DNA of 64,000 nucleotides from Trichobilharzia regenti (lineage: Eukaryota; Platyhelminthes; Trematoda; Strigeidida; Schistosomatidae), in the NCBI GenBank assembly GCA_944472135.2, contig OX235262.1, positions 27,823,362 through 27,887,361 of the forward strand. Reading direction: 5' to 3'. Both the position numbers and the translations under genes were made by a program. Shown here in pieces: positions 31,865 to 43,725 of the stretch (positions are counted from its first letter, which is position 1; the number at the start of each line of letters is the position of its first letter). The notes beneath the pieces were generated by a model. The model searched no databases. It was not told the DNA's origin and worked only from the letters and a program-made list of their open reading frames with translations.

Positions 31865-32850
31865 CGACCGATGTAAGTGTAGGGAAATGGAATGTCCCAC
31901 GGTGTTTGAAGCTAGCAAGACTGCTTATATCACAGAATAAATGAGAAGATATGGTACAGATGTGCTAGGACTCTGTGAGTGCAAACGCAATAAATACGAA
32001 CTTCTACTGATATCTGCAAACAGTAATGCAGAATTCAAAATTCTAATTGGTAATACGAATGCCAAGCGCAGGAAAAGAAATAACCATAGGATGACGGACG
32101 CTCAGTAAACTAAATAAAAATGGTGGACTCTTTACAGACTTCCGTATTTCTCATAATTTGGTGACTACAGGCAGCGTGTGTGAACACAGTGATATCCACA
32201 AGCAGATCAAAAATCAGTTCAGCTTCATCTCAGTCTGGGGACGCAGTCGCCTGAACAAAAGACCGAGAAGAGGAGTAATTTTATGCACTATCTAGTGCGA
32301 GGCAACTTCAAGATCAAGTTGAATATAATTGAATTTTTTTTAAAGATTTTCCCGTCGATTGATTGGGCCGAAGTTCTCGGTCTCAGGTTGACATATCGGC
32401 TTCTTGTGTAAATGCTTCGACGATGTATGGGCATTTAATTAGTATTTAATTGGTTGATGGTGACCGAGCACTTCGGTCTAATCAATCGACGGGAAAATCT
32501 AAGAAAAAATAAATTAAATTAATATAACCCGTTGCACTCTCGTGGCCCAAGTGGTCTAGTGCGTGACACTTTGGCGTTTGAAACTATGGTCACTGGGTTC
32601 GAGCCTCGGTGGGGACACTATCACTCACTGGGAATGCGGTTACGTCCAGTGACGAGTCCCAAATAGGACGAAATGCGCATCCTGACTGGATTCCACTGCT
32701 AGTTACCATCCACCAATTAAATTCAAGTTGAATATGTTCAAGCAAACAGAGAATATATCACAATTCAAGTACAGTATCCTGAAATTGAAGCAGGACTTAG
32801 CACGACCACTTCGCAGTGTCTTCTTCGATGAACTACTGACTAACCTTCAA
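31865..32850 (+). pseudogene. RTE endonuclease fragment interrupted by an Sm-alpha insertion
   Basis: Plus frames give VGKWNVPRC (for GTWNVRT), LKLARLL, DSVSANA-like and later IGNTNAKRRKRNNH (for GDFNAK), SVFEHSDIHK-like. These are the endonuclease motifs of an RTE LINE. The frame NFKIKLN is cut at 32,326 and resumes as NMFKQTENISQFKYSILKL at 32,724, followed by LKQDLARPLRSVFFDEL. The intervening 397 bp is the nested SINE. The EN is inactive because of stops. Confidence 0.65.
32327..32723 (+). mobile_element. Sm-alpha SINE nested in an RTE, with 12-bp target duplication
   Basis: CAAGTTGAATAT stands on both sides (32,315-32,326 and 32,724-32,735), a 12-bp target-site duplication. Inside, 32,343-32,505 is a fold-back with arms 32,343-32,390 and 32,457-32,505. 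Then follow the tRNA-like head 32,538-32,615 (A box GTGGTCTAGTG, B box GGGTTCGAGCC) and a hammerhead at 32,642-32,692. In the ribozyme CTGACGA has lost its first C (CCAGTGACGAG), and four extra bases follow GCATC, so this copy is inactive. Confidence 0.8.
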
Positions 32851-32854
32851 TCTG

Positions 32855-33155
32855 CTGGTCATGGATTTCCACTAGAACCCCAGGTAACTGCCTGAAAAGG
32901 GCCAGTCGCTAGTGGGAATCACATCTCTTTCTTTTGTTTGACTGGTCACTTACACCAGCCCGATAGCACTACCTCTGATTTCCAGACGCTGCCTAATACC
33001 TTAGTTAACGCAGACAGTAAACTGTCTCCACCATCCTTAAACACCTCTAGAGTCATTCTATCAGGTCCCACTGCTTTGCCACATTACAGACTAGTGACTG
33101 CTTTTGTAACCTCAGGTAGGGACGAAGGACGTGTGTCTACATCCCATTCATGAAT
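32855..33155 (-). mobile_element. LINE reverse transcriptase fragment with a SINE-B scrap
   Basis: On the minus strand (33,153 down to 32,925): VTKAVTSL, a stop, CGKAVGPDRMTLEVFKDGG and LLSALTKVLGSVWKSEVV. This is the finger region of a LINE reverse transcriptase (K.GKA.GPD). It runs against the RTE endonuclease fragment next to it, so it is a separate insertion. At 32,855-32,920 is a minus-strand SINE-B beginning (GTTACCTGGGGTTCTAGTGG). Confidence 0.6.
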
Positions 33156-33289
33156 GGCATTCGATATTCACCGATAGTGAAGTGATTTGACGATTGCTCA
33201 AAAATTACAGAGTGCCACAAAACTTTATGGGCTTCATTTGACGACTGCATAGCGACGGTACACGCTAATAAATTCACAACAAAAACCTC

Positions 33290-34225
33290 CTCGAAGTATT
33301 TGGAGTGAAGATATGAGTATAACAGGGCTGCTTACTACCACCGATGATCTCGCGGGTTGTGGTCGAATGAATCATGGGACAAACAGCAGGGAGTTGGACC
33401 GGCAAGTAAACAATAAAATATCTGGATCTCGCAGATGATTCATGTCTCATGTCGTGCGAACTCAAAGATTTACGAGCAAAAACCAACAAGTTAGCAGGAC
33501 AGACAGCAAAGGCTGAACTTAACAGAAGTATACATCAATCAAAGATGTCAAAGATATCCAACTAGCAACAACAAACACCAATCACTGCCAATGAAGGAAG
33601 TCTAAAAGAAGTTGTCTCTTCCACTCAGCCGAAGAGGTAGCATTTTTTTCAAGTACAGTTGATAGAGATGAGGATGTCGAAGCCAGCCAGGACTGGGAAT
33701 GCAAGACGAGCGTTCCTTACTCTGCAATGAGTATAGAAATTTGCACAGGATCGATAATATAATTTTCAGCAGTAACGTCAAGTCAGTTCGTCTAGATGGT
33801 TCACAGGCTTGACATGCATATCATCAAAAGTACCTCCTACTGGTCATAGATTTTCATCAACAGTTGCCTTCTTCACTCGGCGATGTAGATCAGATAGTCG
33901 GCCAGAAAAGACAAACAACAAGGACGACTTTCAGTGAACCAGCCAAGAATCCATTATCCAACAAACTTGAGAAAAGGTAACAGAGATGGATTGGACAAAG
34001 GCTGAGGAGAAATTCAAGTAATATCAAACTCCAAGCCCTTGAGTGAGAAGATATGAGTCTTCGTATTAGACTGTGAAATGTTGAAAATTATTCACAAAGG
34101 AAATAGGAACTGTATGATAGTCATAGGGCTACTGAAAATGACGGCAGAGAATGTAGTACATCGAACATACTGCTGAGGCCCTATGTTCCACTGGGAACTC
34201 AAAGAATCAATAGTATAATACAGTA
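33290..34225 (+). mobile_element. RTE LINE fragment, palm to 3' end
   Basis: Decayed plus frames give YLDLADDSCLMSCELKDL (motif C as LADD), RAKTNKLAGQTAKA and EVVSSTQPKR-like. A C-terminal RWIGQRLRRNS-like block and the tail GAGGCCCTATGTTCCACTGG (34,172-34,191) follow. The order is that of the RTE protein at 61,431-63,446. Many stops. Confidence 0.65.
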
Positions 34226-35479
34226 ATAGCCTATTTAAAGATAGGAAAGTTGATTGACATATTCATTGACTGAATGACTAACTTTCTACCATTTGATTTA
34301 ATGATTATAAGACTTTCTGAGATAATTACAGTTCATCACTAATCTACATATCAATGAAATCCGACTAAGGACGTAAGTATATACTACTCGTTTTTTCCAT
34401 AGTTCTGGTAATATCTCTTATTTGTTCAAATAAATAATATTTCAACCAGTGATTTAATGAAGAAAGAAGGGTGATTAGCGTTGGAATAAACTCCAACACC
34501 CTATAAATGATACGACTTTTGTCTGCAGAATCTTTAGTATGATATACGATACTATTTTCATCACTGTTCATGCTACAGCTAGGGTTTTTCATTCTTCCCA
34601 TATATATTCAATAAACGCTTAACTATAGAAAGGCGTAATAAAGTGTGCCCGAAACTTTACAGTGTATGATACTGTGTCACACCAGATGACTGAATTAACA
34701 TAAAATTATATTCCACACGACCACTGAAATACAACTTTTACGTCTGGATGAACCGGACTACTGTTTGTCGACAGAAGTTTAATTTAATTGACCTTTTGGT
34801 GCTTTCATTTGCTTCATTCCATCCTGTTTTTGTCAATAAACTGAAGATTTCCTCATTTGTACACAGGTTGAATAGGATTCTATTTATTTTTACCTGCATA
34901 TTAAGACTACTGAATACGATACCGACTTTCCTTTCTACTTAGTGAAAATTTTATTTACCACTTATGAATGAGTGCATTTTCAATCATTCGATTCTTAGCG
35001 TTGATATTCGCGCAAATTCTAGACAGTCTGAAGTTGAAGAAGTTGACCAATAATACAGAACAGAACAAAAGAAAACTTTCTACCAGTTGGTATTTAATTT
35101 TTCGCAATATACTGAAAAAACAATGAAGTGATTTATGTGAATATTTATACTACTACTTAAAAGTAGCAAGTAGTATGAAACAAAATAGGTAAATATCGTA
35201 TTGGATTGAAAGAGGTCAAGGAAGACAAAGTGAATATTGAAGACAGACCTTCTAATTGAATTAGGTACATAACTTTCATTGTCTCTTTTCATCAAAGATT
35301 CTCCAATTGATCATTATTACCAGACTTTATTCCATTTTAGAAAATTTCACTCTCTGCTTGGGTGATGCAGCTTCTCATAAGATTTATAGTCTTATTCTAA
35401 TGAGTATAATACAAACTGGTTTAACGTTGACATATGGCAAAGAAAATAATGATTGTCTCTCAAGCTAAGATATACTCAT
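34226..35479. other. No gene recognised
   Basis: AT-rich spacer. Small open frames at 34,365-34,601 and 34,748-34,942 show no motif. Confidence 0.4.
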
Positions 35480-36400
35480 AAGTGGCTAACAGGATGGGTC
35501 ATTAGGAGTATCTGTTCATAGGAAGACTACTTGGACAGGACAATATTTAAACTAACGTGATCTGGTTAAGATATATAGATAATACTTTTGTAGTACTAAA
35601 ACGAGATCTACACAATTCATTCCTGGAGAAAATAAACTGTGTATCTCCCAGAATCCAGTTCACTTCGGAAGCAGAATCAGACGTCGGTGAACTACCGTTT
35701 CTAGACTGCCTAGTTAAGAGGAGGTAAAACAAATATTTTAGTATAGCCATACTTAGGAAGAAAGCCCACTCCAATAAATATTTATACTTCAAATCACCAC
35801 ACCCGTCAACGCAAAGATTTCAGTTGTTTCAAGTCTTCTTAGACGTGCACCTTCTTTGATAACGGATGAGAAAGAAAAAGAAGAAGAAATATCAAACATT
35901 ACTGAAACTCTCAAGCAAAACAACTACCCAACGAACTTCATCAACAAAATCAACACAGACATTAAGTATGGCCGAAAACGCATTCCGAAAACATGGACTT
36001 CAACAGTCGTCATTCCATAAAGAGCAGAGACGTCTGATGATATCAGAAGAGTACTCAATCAGCTCGACATTCGAGTTTTCTTCAAAACATCAGACACACT
36101 GCGAAAAAACCTTGTCCATATAAAAGACCAAATCACGAAAGATCCTCTATCTAATTGTGTCTATAAAATAAAATGCTTGGAATGTGATGCGATCTACATC
36201 GGACAAACATCTCGAGAAATCAAAATCAGAAGAAATGAACACCGTAGAGCATCTGTTCGACCACCTAGAAATCCAGTTGAACCAGAAAAGATTGAGAAAT
36301 TATCAGTCATTGATCTACAAGCTAAGCTGTAGAATCGGGCCACAAAATTGATTTTGACAATATTGAAATAACTTGATCAGTTTTTAGCTTTCTCAAGATC
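35480..36400 (+). mobile_element. PLE-M, 5'-truncated copy with mutated palm
   Basis: Plus frames give WLRYIDNTFVVLKRDLHNSF, IQFTSEAESDVGELPFLD, LRKKAHSNKYLYFKS, QNNYPTNFINKIN-like, IRVFFKTSDTL-like, CVYKIKCLECDAIYIGQTSR and EIKIRRNEHRRA, and end by about 36,375. The catalytic YxDD is YIDN. The endonuclease core is well preserved. The linker around 35,866-36,123 is frameshifted. The subfamily is near PLE-G and PLE-J. Confidence 0.85.
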
Positions 36401-38014
36401 TCAGTTAGCTGTTTTTCCGTTGCCTCGGTTTTGTCTTTCTCTTTCTCGCATACTGAGAAAGGAATATTGAAATAATCCAGAAAAACTTCAGAAACCACAA
36501 AGAACGTCTAATATCAGAGGCACTTCATATCTAGTGGAATCCAAATTGCCTGAATAGGAATGATGGACTAAAACAGAATCTGACCTGGTTACAACACCTC
36601 CCTCCCTCATGAAGTGACAAAATCAACTCGAACGTGATAAGCAAGTTCACTATGTAAACACACACTACTTTCATAATTCTATACACTGATAAAATTTTAC
36701 AATCTACACTTGTTTTTGTTACCTTTACCAATTCACCAACTTGACAACAAAAAACGACCCAGACTGACGAAAGATGATCAAGTATTTCACAGCCTACACT
36801 TGGTTTGGTTACCTTTACCTATTCTCCAACTTGACAACCAAAAATGACCCCAGACTAACGAACGATGGTCAAGTTAGTAAACTTTGTTTTGATATAATAA
36901 CAGATATACTATTACCTTTGATATTTGGTTTGAACGATCTTCATTGTTATTTTGACTTTCAATATGTCCTTTTAAGTTGAACTAAGTCTATATTTTTCTC
37001 ACCACCTAACTCTTTGTTATATATATGCTGAGATTTTGTAAATTCCGGTTTAATAATACTTTGAGAAAGCTATTAGCATTAAATAGCGAAATGTCAGTAA
37101 AAACAATATGGTTTTGTTTTTCATTCATTGGGAAATACAAAAACCTTTATTATAATGATTTCTATACTCTTCAATGTAAAAAAGACGTTAATCAAACACC
37201 TGTTTAGACGTATTCAGCTCAGATGTGCTGTCAGTGTTGGTGAACACTGAGAAGTTTGTTTATTCGAACTGATCTCCATTTGGCGGGGGAGAAGAAGGGT
37301 GTCATCAGTTAATTGTGTACTGGTTGGCAGAAGATTGCAGAAATACGTTTATTTACAGACTTTGGCACTGATAAGCCATTGTAAATCTGTTTCGTTATCT
37401 GTTGTGAAGAATAAATAATCATGCTACCAAACTGTTTTCTGTTGTTCTGCGTCGGTTACAGTGCCTAGTGTTCGAGGTATTAGGCGTAATCTTCTGAAAC
37501 CAGCAATAGGTCCAGGATCTCAGCGATCTGGATATTTTACATGTGCTGATAATCCAGTTGGAGAGAAGATACAGAATTTTACCGAAATCCTATTGCATAC
37601 TAACTAACCCTATAGAAATACCAAACAGTAGGCTCTACAAATCCGATTAGCACATAAAAACAGTGTTTATCTAACTTTACTGTTCAAGGGTGATGGCCAA
37701 AGTCTGATCACTAAACAAAGATTCACACTGGCACTGCATAGGACTTGTTATGTGGCTAAATTTGTTTCCATAATCAGAAATCAATAAAGGCTTTCTTACA
37801 AACCTTGATAGCGTTTGAATAATAAGGTCATATCCTACTGTGTTTACCAATTTACATGTATGTATTACTACAAGTACATAGAAGGGACTCATAGATCTCT
37901 ATAGGTTAAAGCTACAGAACATATACCCTCCTCTATTTGCTGTGTTCAAAAATTACTTATTGCAATTCAGTTTAGATCTAAGCTCGAATGAAATAATTAA
38001 CAAGACCAGTTGCA
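36401..38014. other. No gene recognised; one short internal duplication
   Basis: About 1.6 kb of AT-rich DNA. At 36,705-36,765 and 36,790-36,860 a segment with GGTTACCTTTACC, CCAACTTGACAAC and AAAA-GACCC occurs twice in direct orientation, a decayed tandem duplication of about 80-85 bp. No coding signal. Confidence 0.45.
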
Positions 38015-38215
38015 CAAGAGTGGGCTCTCGTGGCTCAATTGATCTAGTGGGTGACACACTGGCGTTTGGAACTACGAGCACTGGATCAAAGCCTCAGTGG
38101 GAATACCACTACTCAGTGTCCGGGTGATGCAGGTGCATTCAGCCGACTCGTCCCAAATAGGATGCAGTGAGCATTCTGGATTCCACTGTTAGTTATCATC
38201 CACTAATTGTCTTCT
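38015..38215 (+). mobile_element. Sm-alpha SINE, decayed copy
   Basis: tRNA-like head with ATTGATCTAGTGGG, GGCGTTTGGAACTACGAGCA and GGATCAAAGCCTC (B box drifted). Then CAGCCGACTCGTCCCAAATA, GGATGCAGTG and TCTGGATTCCACTG. The hammerhead core is destroyed, but its order is recognisable. Confidence 0.65.
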
Positions 38216-38527
38216 GTTTCTTATATACTTTTATATAAATATGTATGACAGGTAGGTGTGTGATTAGAATGTCAAAAATCTGTTGTAATTAAAATCAATA
38301 TTAGAGTAACATAAAGCAATAATAATTAAAATACCATCTGACGTGGAAGTCCCTCGAATAATTAATTATTTTCAACTGGTTTTGCCTATAACGCTGGTGA
38401 ATAACTTTCCGATTACTCGTTTGTATTACAATTTAAAGAAGTCAACCAATTCATCACATCATCCGTTGTTATTCCTGACACAACAGCTGCAAATCACTTT
38501 GTTCTACACCTAAATTATTTGATCATG

Positions 38528-38690
38528 GATTGATATCAGTTAGAGAACCATTGAAAACCAGCACTGAATTACTGGACAGATGTTTCATCCTAATTTGGGA
38601 ATCGTCGGCAATACGCCGATGAAACAGCTGCTGTCCAGTACTCCCTGATCTTCAATGGTTCTCTAACTGATATCAATCCGTGATCAACTC
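38528..38690. mobile_element. SINE-B tail palindrome
   Basis: Arms of about 60 bp (38,528-38,590 and 38,628-38,690) are inverted copies of the SINE-B tail: GATATCAGTTAGAGAACCAT, and TCCAGTACTCCCTG on the other side. The middle is a hammerhead-like remnant, CGTCGGCAATACGCCGATGA. Confidence 0.65.
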
Positions 38691-38847
38691 GTAAAAACAT
38701 AACTTACCCTTACAAACCAAACTATAGAAAATTAATCTGATGCTCGCTAGTGATTTGCTACAGTATGGAGTTTCCTGGAGTTCTACTGAGAAGTCGTAAC
38801 CAGTGAGGTCCAATTAGATGTCACGTGTGTTGATGGATGTCCCACCA

Positions 38848-39070
38848 ATGACAATGGCTGGGGTCGCGCTTAATCACGAATTAGTAGAAGTTAGAATTCG
38901 TGAGCCATTAAATCTGGTCGCAAGCCTGCCTTGTAACCGGAAGGTCGTAGGTTCGAATCCCAGTGGGTGCGTACTTCCAATGATTCCCAAACTAAGGTGA
39001 AACAGCAGCTGTCCAGTACTCCCTGTGGCTGGTTTCCAATGGTTCTCTAACTGATATCAATCTGTGATCA
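38848..39070 (+). mobile_element. SINE-B copy
   Basis: The tRNA-like part has TTGTAACCGGAAGGTCGTAG and B box GGTTCGAATCCC. The hammerhead-like part follows (GTGCGTACTTCCAATGATTC, AAACAGCAGCTGTCCAG), then the tail CAATGGTTCTCTAACTGATA. The ribozyme core is lost. Confidence 0.65.
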
Positions 39071-40344
39071 ATTCATAAAAACATAGATAACCCTTACAAA
39101 CCAAACCATAGTAAATTAGTTGAATAATTTTCCCGTTGACAATAACAACACAGTTAAGAATGCACGAAGCAGTCTACTGTCTGATGTCTGATTAACAAAA
39201 ACCAACTGGAAACATACACAATATCATTGTTTCAATAAAAAATCGATAGGTTACTAAAATTCCAATCCAACAAATGAGTAGCAATAATGTAGTTGAAACA
39301 TACCTCCTAAATGATCCCTAATGATTGGCATAAACAGAGTGATTTCACTCAGTGGAATTAAATAAACGACACAGATAGGACATGATGAATAACTGGATAG
39401 AAAATAAAGAAGCATTTCCCAAGTGTTATTTAATTCTAACTTCGTTTATTCAACGATCCATCTTGTCCTCAACATCATCATCATCATCATTGTTATTATT
39501 ATTGTTGTTGGTCTTTTCTCCATCTTCCTTCTCTTCGATTTTTCTTTGTCGTAATCAGCTTCGAAATTTAATCAGGTGGATTAAATGAAGCATGAACAAG
39601 TTGAATTCATTTTCTGATTTTATTCCAGTCAACCCCAAAAAACACCCACCCATCCACCCCACCGGACGGCACCTCACCATCCCAACATATTACATAATTG
39701 GCAGACATTAGAATTATTCAATCTTAACTGAAATAAATGTTGTTTCTTTTTTAAAAAAATAATAAAAGTCTGAAAAAATATTTTTACGGCTAAATTGTTT
39801 GAAATACTTCTCTTCTTTCGCCCTCTCTCACTCACTTAACGGCTTTCGTTTTGCACGTGTAAGTGGTCGGTCGTACAGTTTCAATGAGATACACTTCCTA
39901 TAACATATTAGAAGAGAAATTTAATTAGCCAAGTGTCCACTTGTGATTGATTGAAGCGTGTATTTTTACATATACAAACTCACCTGTACTATGAAATTTC
40001 TTAAAGGCGTTTCTATTAGATTCTTTACATAACTAGTAGGCCTTAGTGCTTTTGTATGTGTGTGTGTGGGTGTGCCTGTGTGTGTGTGTGTGTAAGTGCA
40101 TGCATATATGTATGCATGTATCTGTGTAAGCATAAACAAGCAATAATTGAATAATCTTCCATTATCGAATTGAATTTATCTTAAAACATCTTTAAGAAGA
40201 CTAAATAAAGCACAGTTGTTAAGTGTTAAACTAAACTTTTAAGATGGTTAAATCATATCAAGTAACCAGATATACATTTTTTTAGTGATCCAACTAACCA
40301 AATGTCTATTTGCAGGTATTTGACTGTTTTCGGGATTTCATCGC
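39071..40344. other. Intergenic with microsatellites
   Basis: TCA/TTA repeats lie at 39,473-39,510 and a GT repeat at 40,057-40,093. No gene recognised. Confidence 0.5.
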
Positions 40345-40860
40345 GTCTAACTAACGTTAGTTGGAGAACCATTGGAAAACCTGCACGGAGTACTGGACAG
40401 TTGTTTCACCTAATTTCTGGATTTTTCAGAGGTACACGCTAACTGGGCTTTGAACCTAAGACCTTCCGGTTACAAGTTGAGCTCATAGGCGGCCAAGCCA
40501 ATGGCAACCAATCTAATGGCCAGATCATGAATTCCAACTTCTGCCAATAATCCACGATATAACGCTACTGGTGACCGGCTAGCTAATGTTATCGGTGGCG
40601 AGTATTTGTCCTAACACCCGACTTGCCGTATCCCACTCGTCACGACTTTTGACTAAAACCCAGGTAACTACCTACCTGATGATGAAATCCTGAAACTAAT
40701 CAAATCCCTGTAGACCAACATGCTCCCTAGCGACTGGCCTTATTCATGTAGGTGGTTACTTTGGTTTTTTTTTCAATAGTCGTGACCACTTGGGTAAAGT
40801 TGGTTGGGTGTGAGGAATAATACTCGCCACCGATGACATTAGCTAGTAACAGTCGCGGTT
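40345..40860. mobile_element. Inverted pair of SINE-B copies
   Basis: A minus-strand copy (40,345-40,640: AGAACCATTGGAAAACCTGC, TACTGGACAGTTGTTTCACC, then the tRNA-like part with AAGACCTTCCGGTTACAAG) is followed by a plus-strand 5' half (about 40,675-40,860: CTAGCGACTGGCC, GGTGGTTACTTTGG, AGTCGTGACCACTTGGG). The two 5' halves could pair. Confidence 0.6.
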
Positions 40861-41770
40861 TTCAGAGTTTCTCTAAATCTTGTCGGATAGCAACTGAAAA
40901 GCCACCTCAAAATCAGGTAAATCCTCATGGGCTTAAGACATAAAGATCCAGAGACTATTTAATGAAATTGTATGAAAATAAAAGAATGTGATGCCATGGA
41001 TATATTATTTTTATCGTGAATTATAGTACACTTCTGAAGATGTTCTACTTTACTGCACTGACCTTTTGACAACTAAGAAGTACATCTGTTTACCCTTAAA
41101 AATTGTTGAATATAAATACTTGTAAAACTTTATAGGCACACAGAGCGTACTACCTTAAAACTACTGCTGTATAAAATACGTTACGTTTTACTTTCTCGAG
41201 GGTGTAATACTCTGTCGTGATTTCTTACCATCGTCTAACTTGATGATATTAACCACAGATGAAGTGATGTCGTGAATTTCAAAAGGACGTTTCAATGAAG
41301 ACAAATTTTTCTTTACAACGAAGTCTTCAGCTAGACTATAAATTGGTGAGTGCAAAGCAAAGGGGTGAGAGGGCTACAGAAATATTTTAGGTCAGAGGGT
41401 AAAATGCATTAAATAACAAAATGCAGTTGCATAAGATATATAAAAACAATTTTTTTTGAAAAACAGAAATTAAACAGGAGGTTCACATGACAAAAATAAT
41501 GAAATCATTAGTAGTTTCATCCGGTCCTCCTACTTATTACTACATTCCAATTCCTATTTGCGATTTTATTAACTTAACACTTGACTGGAAATAGTTCTGA
41601 AACTTTATTACACATTTACTATGAATACATGAATGCACAGGCTAGTTAATGATTCTGTCAAAAAGAAAATATTCTTCTCTCGGACCATCTTTTCAATATT
41701 TTCAATATTGGTTTTCTTTCGAGATGATTAAACATACTTCCAGAAATTTCATACATTTATTCCCCTTATT
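40861..41770. other. No gene recognised
   Basis: AT-rich spacer with no assignable signal. Confidence 0.4.
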
Positions 41771-41956
41771 GAATTTGAACAAAGCAAGAACTACAGTTTT
41801 TGCAGAATAAAGTGGTACCATCTTTTATTTCGTTGCCTTCTCGTCAGCTGCTTACAGGCCAAAGACATTATTGAATATATCTATAAAAACAATTTTAACA
41901 TACTTGCACAGAGTTCATTTTAAACAAAAATCAATTGATCAATATACGCATACACT

Positions 41957-42015
<59 letters not shown>

Positions 42016-43262
42016 TAATAATAAACACTATTCCGAACAATAATAATCATACACAATGGAAACTCCTCAGCATTTCGCATTCGGAAGAAAGAGAGATGAA
42101 AAATATCCAGTTACCAGGGCAAAGAAAGGCTGATAACCACTTCTTTCTGGACGCATAAATAAGGTTTCAGGCGCTTGATGGAGATAGCTTCAGCGAACTT
42201 GAGGAGAATTGAGCTCTTTTGTCTATTGATAATGTTTAACAACTTTTTGAAGTCCACCTTACGACCCGTGTCAATGAGACGCCTGACGATGGCACTTTTT
42301 AAAGCATTTGTTCCCTTTAGACATAAGCTTTTTGGTACATGCTCTGAAAATCGTAGATATGCCCTTCTTTCTGTCCTTCCAATGTAACTGCTCCCGCAGA
42401 TACATGAAAATTTGTATATACAGTTGGAGTTAACATGAGAAGGATATCTATCGATTTTTGATTGCACCAAAGAGCAAGTTGTTGGATAGATGGGAATGAG
42501 CTTAGCTGCAGGATAGTCTATGGTTAGTGATGTACTCAGTCTTCTGTTGATCACTGCTGCAATCTTTTCACCTTTATAATCAAGCTGAATGTATATTGGC
42601 TTTTTACCCACTGTGGTTTGTTTAACATTTGTGACTTCAGATCTTCCATACTTGTTGATGAACCTTTGAGGGTACCCATTACTGCTCAACAGCTTTTCAA
42701 GAAACTCAAATTCTTCCTCTAATTTCTCTATAGAGCATATTCTCCTCGCTCTGTAGTACGGAGTCTTGACTAATCCGCGTTTTAAGCTATTTGGAAAAAA
42801 GCTATTAAAATGTAAGTATTGTCTTTTCCGTGTAGGCTTTCGACAAACTGACTTTTGAAGACTACCGTCTCCTAGGCGTTCGATGGCAATGTCAAGGAAG
42901 TGAAACTTTCCGTCACTTTCATGTTCCATGGTCAACTCAATATTGGTGTGTGCATCATTGAATAATCTGAATAAGTGTGAAGCACGCCTTTCATTGTTGC
43001 ACACTACAAATGTGTCATCAACATATCGACAGTAGGAAGTTGTTTCGTCTATCGCACGCTTCAACTTTGTTCTTTCAAGGTTGGACATGAATATATCTGT
43101 TAAAACAGGGCTAAGTAGACTGCCCACTGCAAAATTGTTTTTGTAGATATATTTAATAATGTCTTTTGCTTGTAAGCAGCTGACGAGAAGGCAACGAAAT
43201 AAAAGATGGTACCACATTATTCTCTTAAAACTGCAGTTCTTGCTTTTTTCAAAGACATATTT
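41771..43262 (-). mobile_element. PLE-N with inverted ends, largest open PLE frame
   Basis: The plus-strand arm 41,771-41,905 is an inverted copy of about 43,130-43,262, and both carry the start of the retained reading frame (WYHLLFRCL ... KDIIxYIYKNNF). The same arrangement is at the 3' end of PLE-C. An (AT)n microsatellite occupies 41,958-42,012. Reverse transcriptase is cut before its palm, so the copy is 5'-truncated although its remaining frame is open. Confidence 0.8.
42111..43217 (-). CDS. PLE reverse transcriptase (palm onward) and GIY-YIG endonuclease, partial
   Basis: A single frame of 368 residues. Residues 31-45 hold GSLLSPVLTDIF (palm motif B region), 65-68 the catalytic YVDD, 105-111 FHFLDIA, 125-137 CRKPTRKRQYLHF, 180-187 NGYPQRFI. 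Residues 205-222 are the KKPIYIQLDYKGEKIA linker. Residues 266-285 are CIYKFSCICGSSYIGRTERR, the nuclease core, and 307-322 an AIVRRLIDTGRK block. A full PLE protein has several hundred more residues upstream, so this lacks motifs 1-A and cannot be active alone. The first 30 residues come from the inverted-end segment. It is the youngest-looking PLE here. Expression is unlikely, because no promoter is expected in a 5'-truncated copy. Confidence 0.85.
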   Translation of the reverse strand: MWYHLLFRCLLVSCLQAKDIIKYIYKNNFAVGSLLSPVLTDIFMSNLERTKLKRAIDETTSYCRYVDDTFVVCNNERRASHLFRLFNDAHTNIELTMEHESDGKFHFLDIAIERLGDGSLQKSVCRKPTRKRQYLHFNSFFPNSLKRGLVKTPYYRARRICSIEKLEEEFEFLEKLLSSNGYPQRFINKYGRSEVTNVKQTTVGKKPIYIQLDYKGEKIAAVINRRLSTSLTIDYPAAKLIPIYPTTCSLVQSKIDRYPSHVNSNCIYKFSCICGSSYIGRTERRAYLRFSEHVPKSLCLKGTNALKSAIVRRLIDTGRKVDFKKLLNIINRQKSSILLKFAEAISIKRLKPYLCVQKEVVISLSLPW

Positions 43263-43349
43263 CCTACGGACATGAATTTTATCAAGTAATCCATATTTCC
43301 ACTAGTAAACAGACTATTAAAAATAAAAAGGTGTTTACAGGATTTCATA

Positions 43350-43725
43350 ACGAGCTAACATCGGTTAGAGAACCATTGGAAAACCTGCACGGAGTACTGG
43401 ATAGTTGTTTCGTCAGCCTAGTTCGGGACTCTTCGTCACTATGCACCCATAACCAGGGTTCGAATCCAGAACCTTCAGGTCAAAAGACGAGCTTGTAGAC
43501 TGCCAAGCCACTGGCAAACATTCAATGTCCAAACTATGAATTCCAACTTCTATAAATTCACGGTATAGCACGACTGGTGACTGACTAGCCAATATCATTG
43601 GTGGCGAGTGTTTGTCCTCACACCCGATCTACTTGACCCAGTAGTGGTCAAGCCTTTCCACTAGAGCCCAGGTAACCACCTACATGAATAGAGTCAGTCG
43701 CTAGTGACCATTAGACGTTTACCTT
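43350..43725 (-). mobile_element. SINE-B copy, near full length
   Basis: Read on the minus strand it runs from the 5' part (GTTACCTGGGCTCTAGTGG, GTGTGAGGACAAACACTCGC) through the tRNA-like part to GTGACGAAGAGTCCCGAACT, GCTGACGAAACAACTATCC and the tail. The GAAA box is intact. The first C of CUGACGA is G. Confidence 0.7.

Noticed and set aside
34748..34942. Hydrophobic frame as another receptor fragment
   Set aside because: No conserved receptor residue, and hydrophobic runs are common in AT-rich translations.
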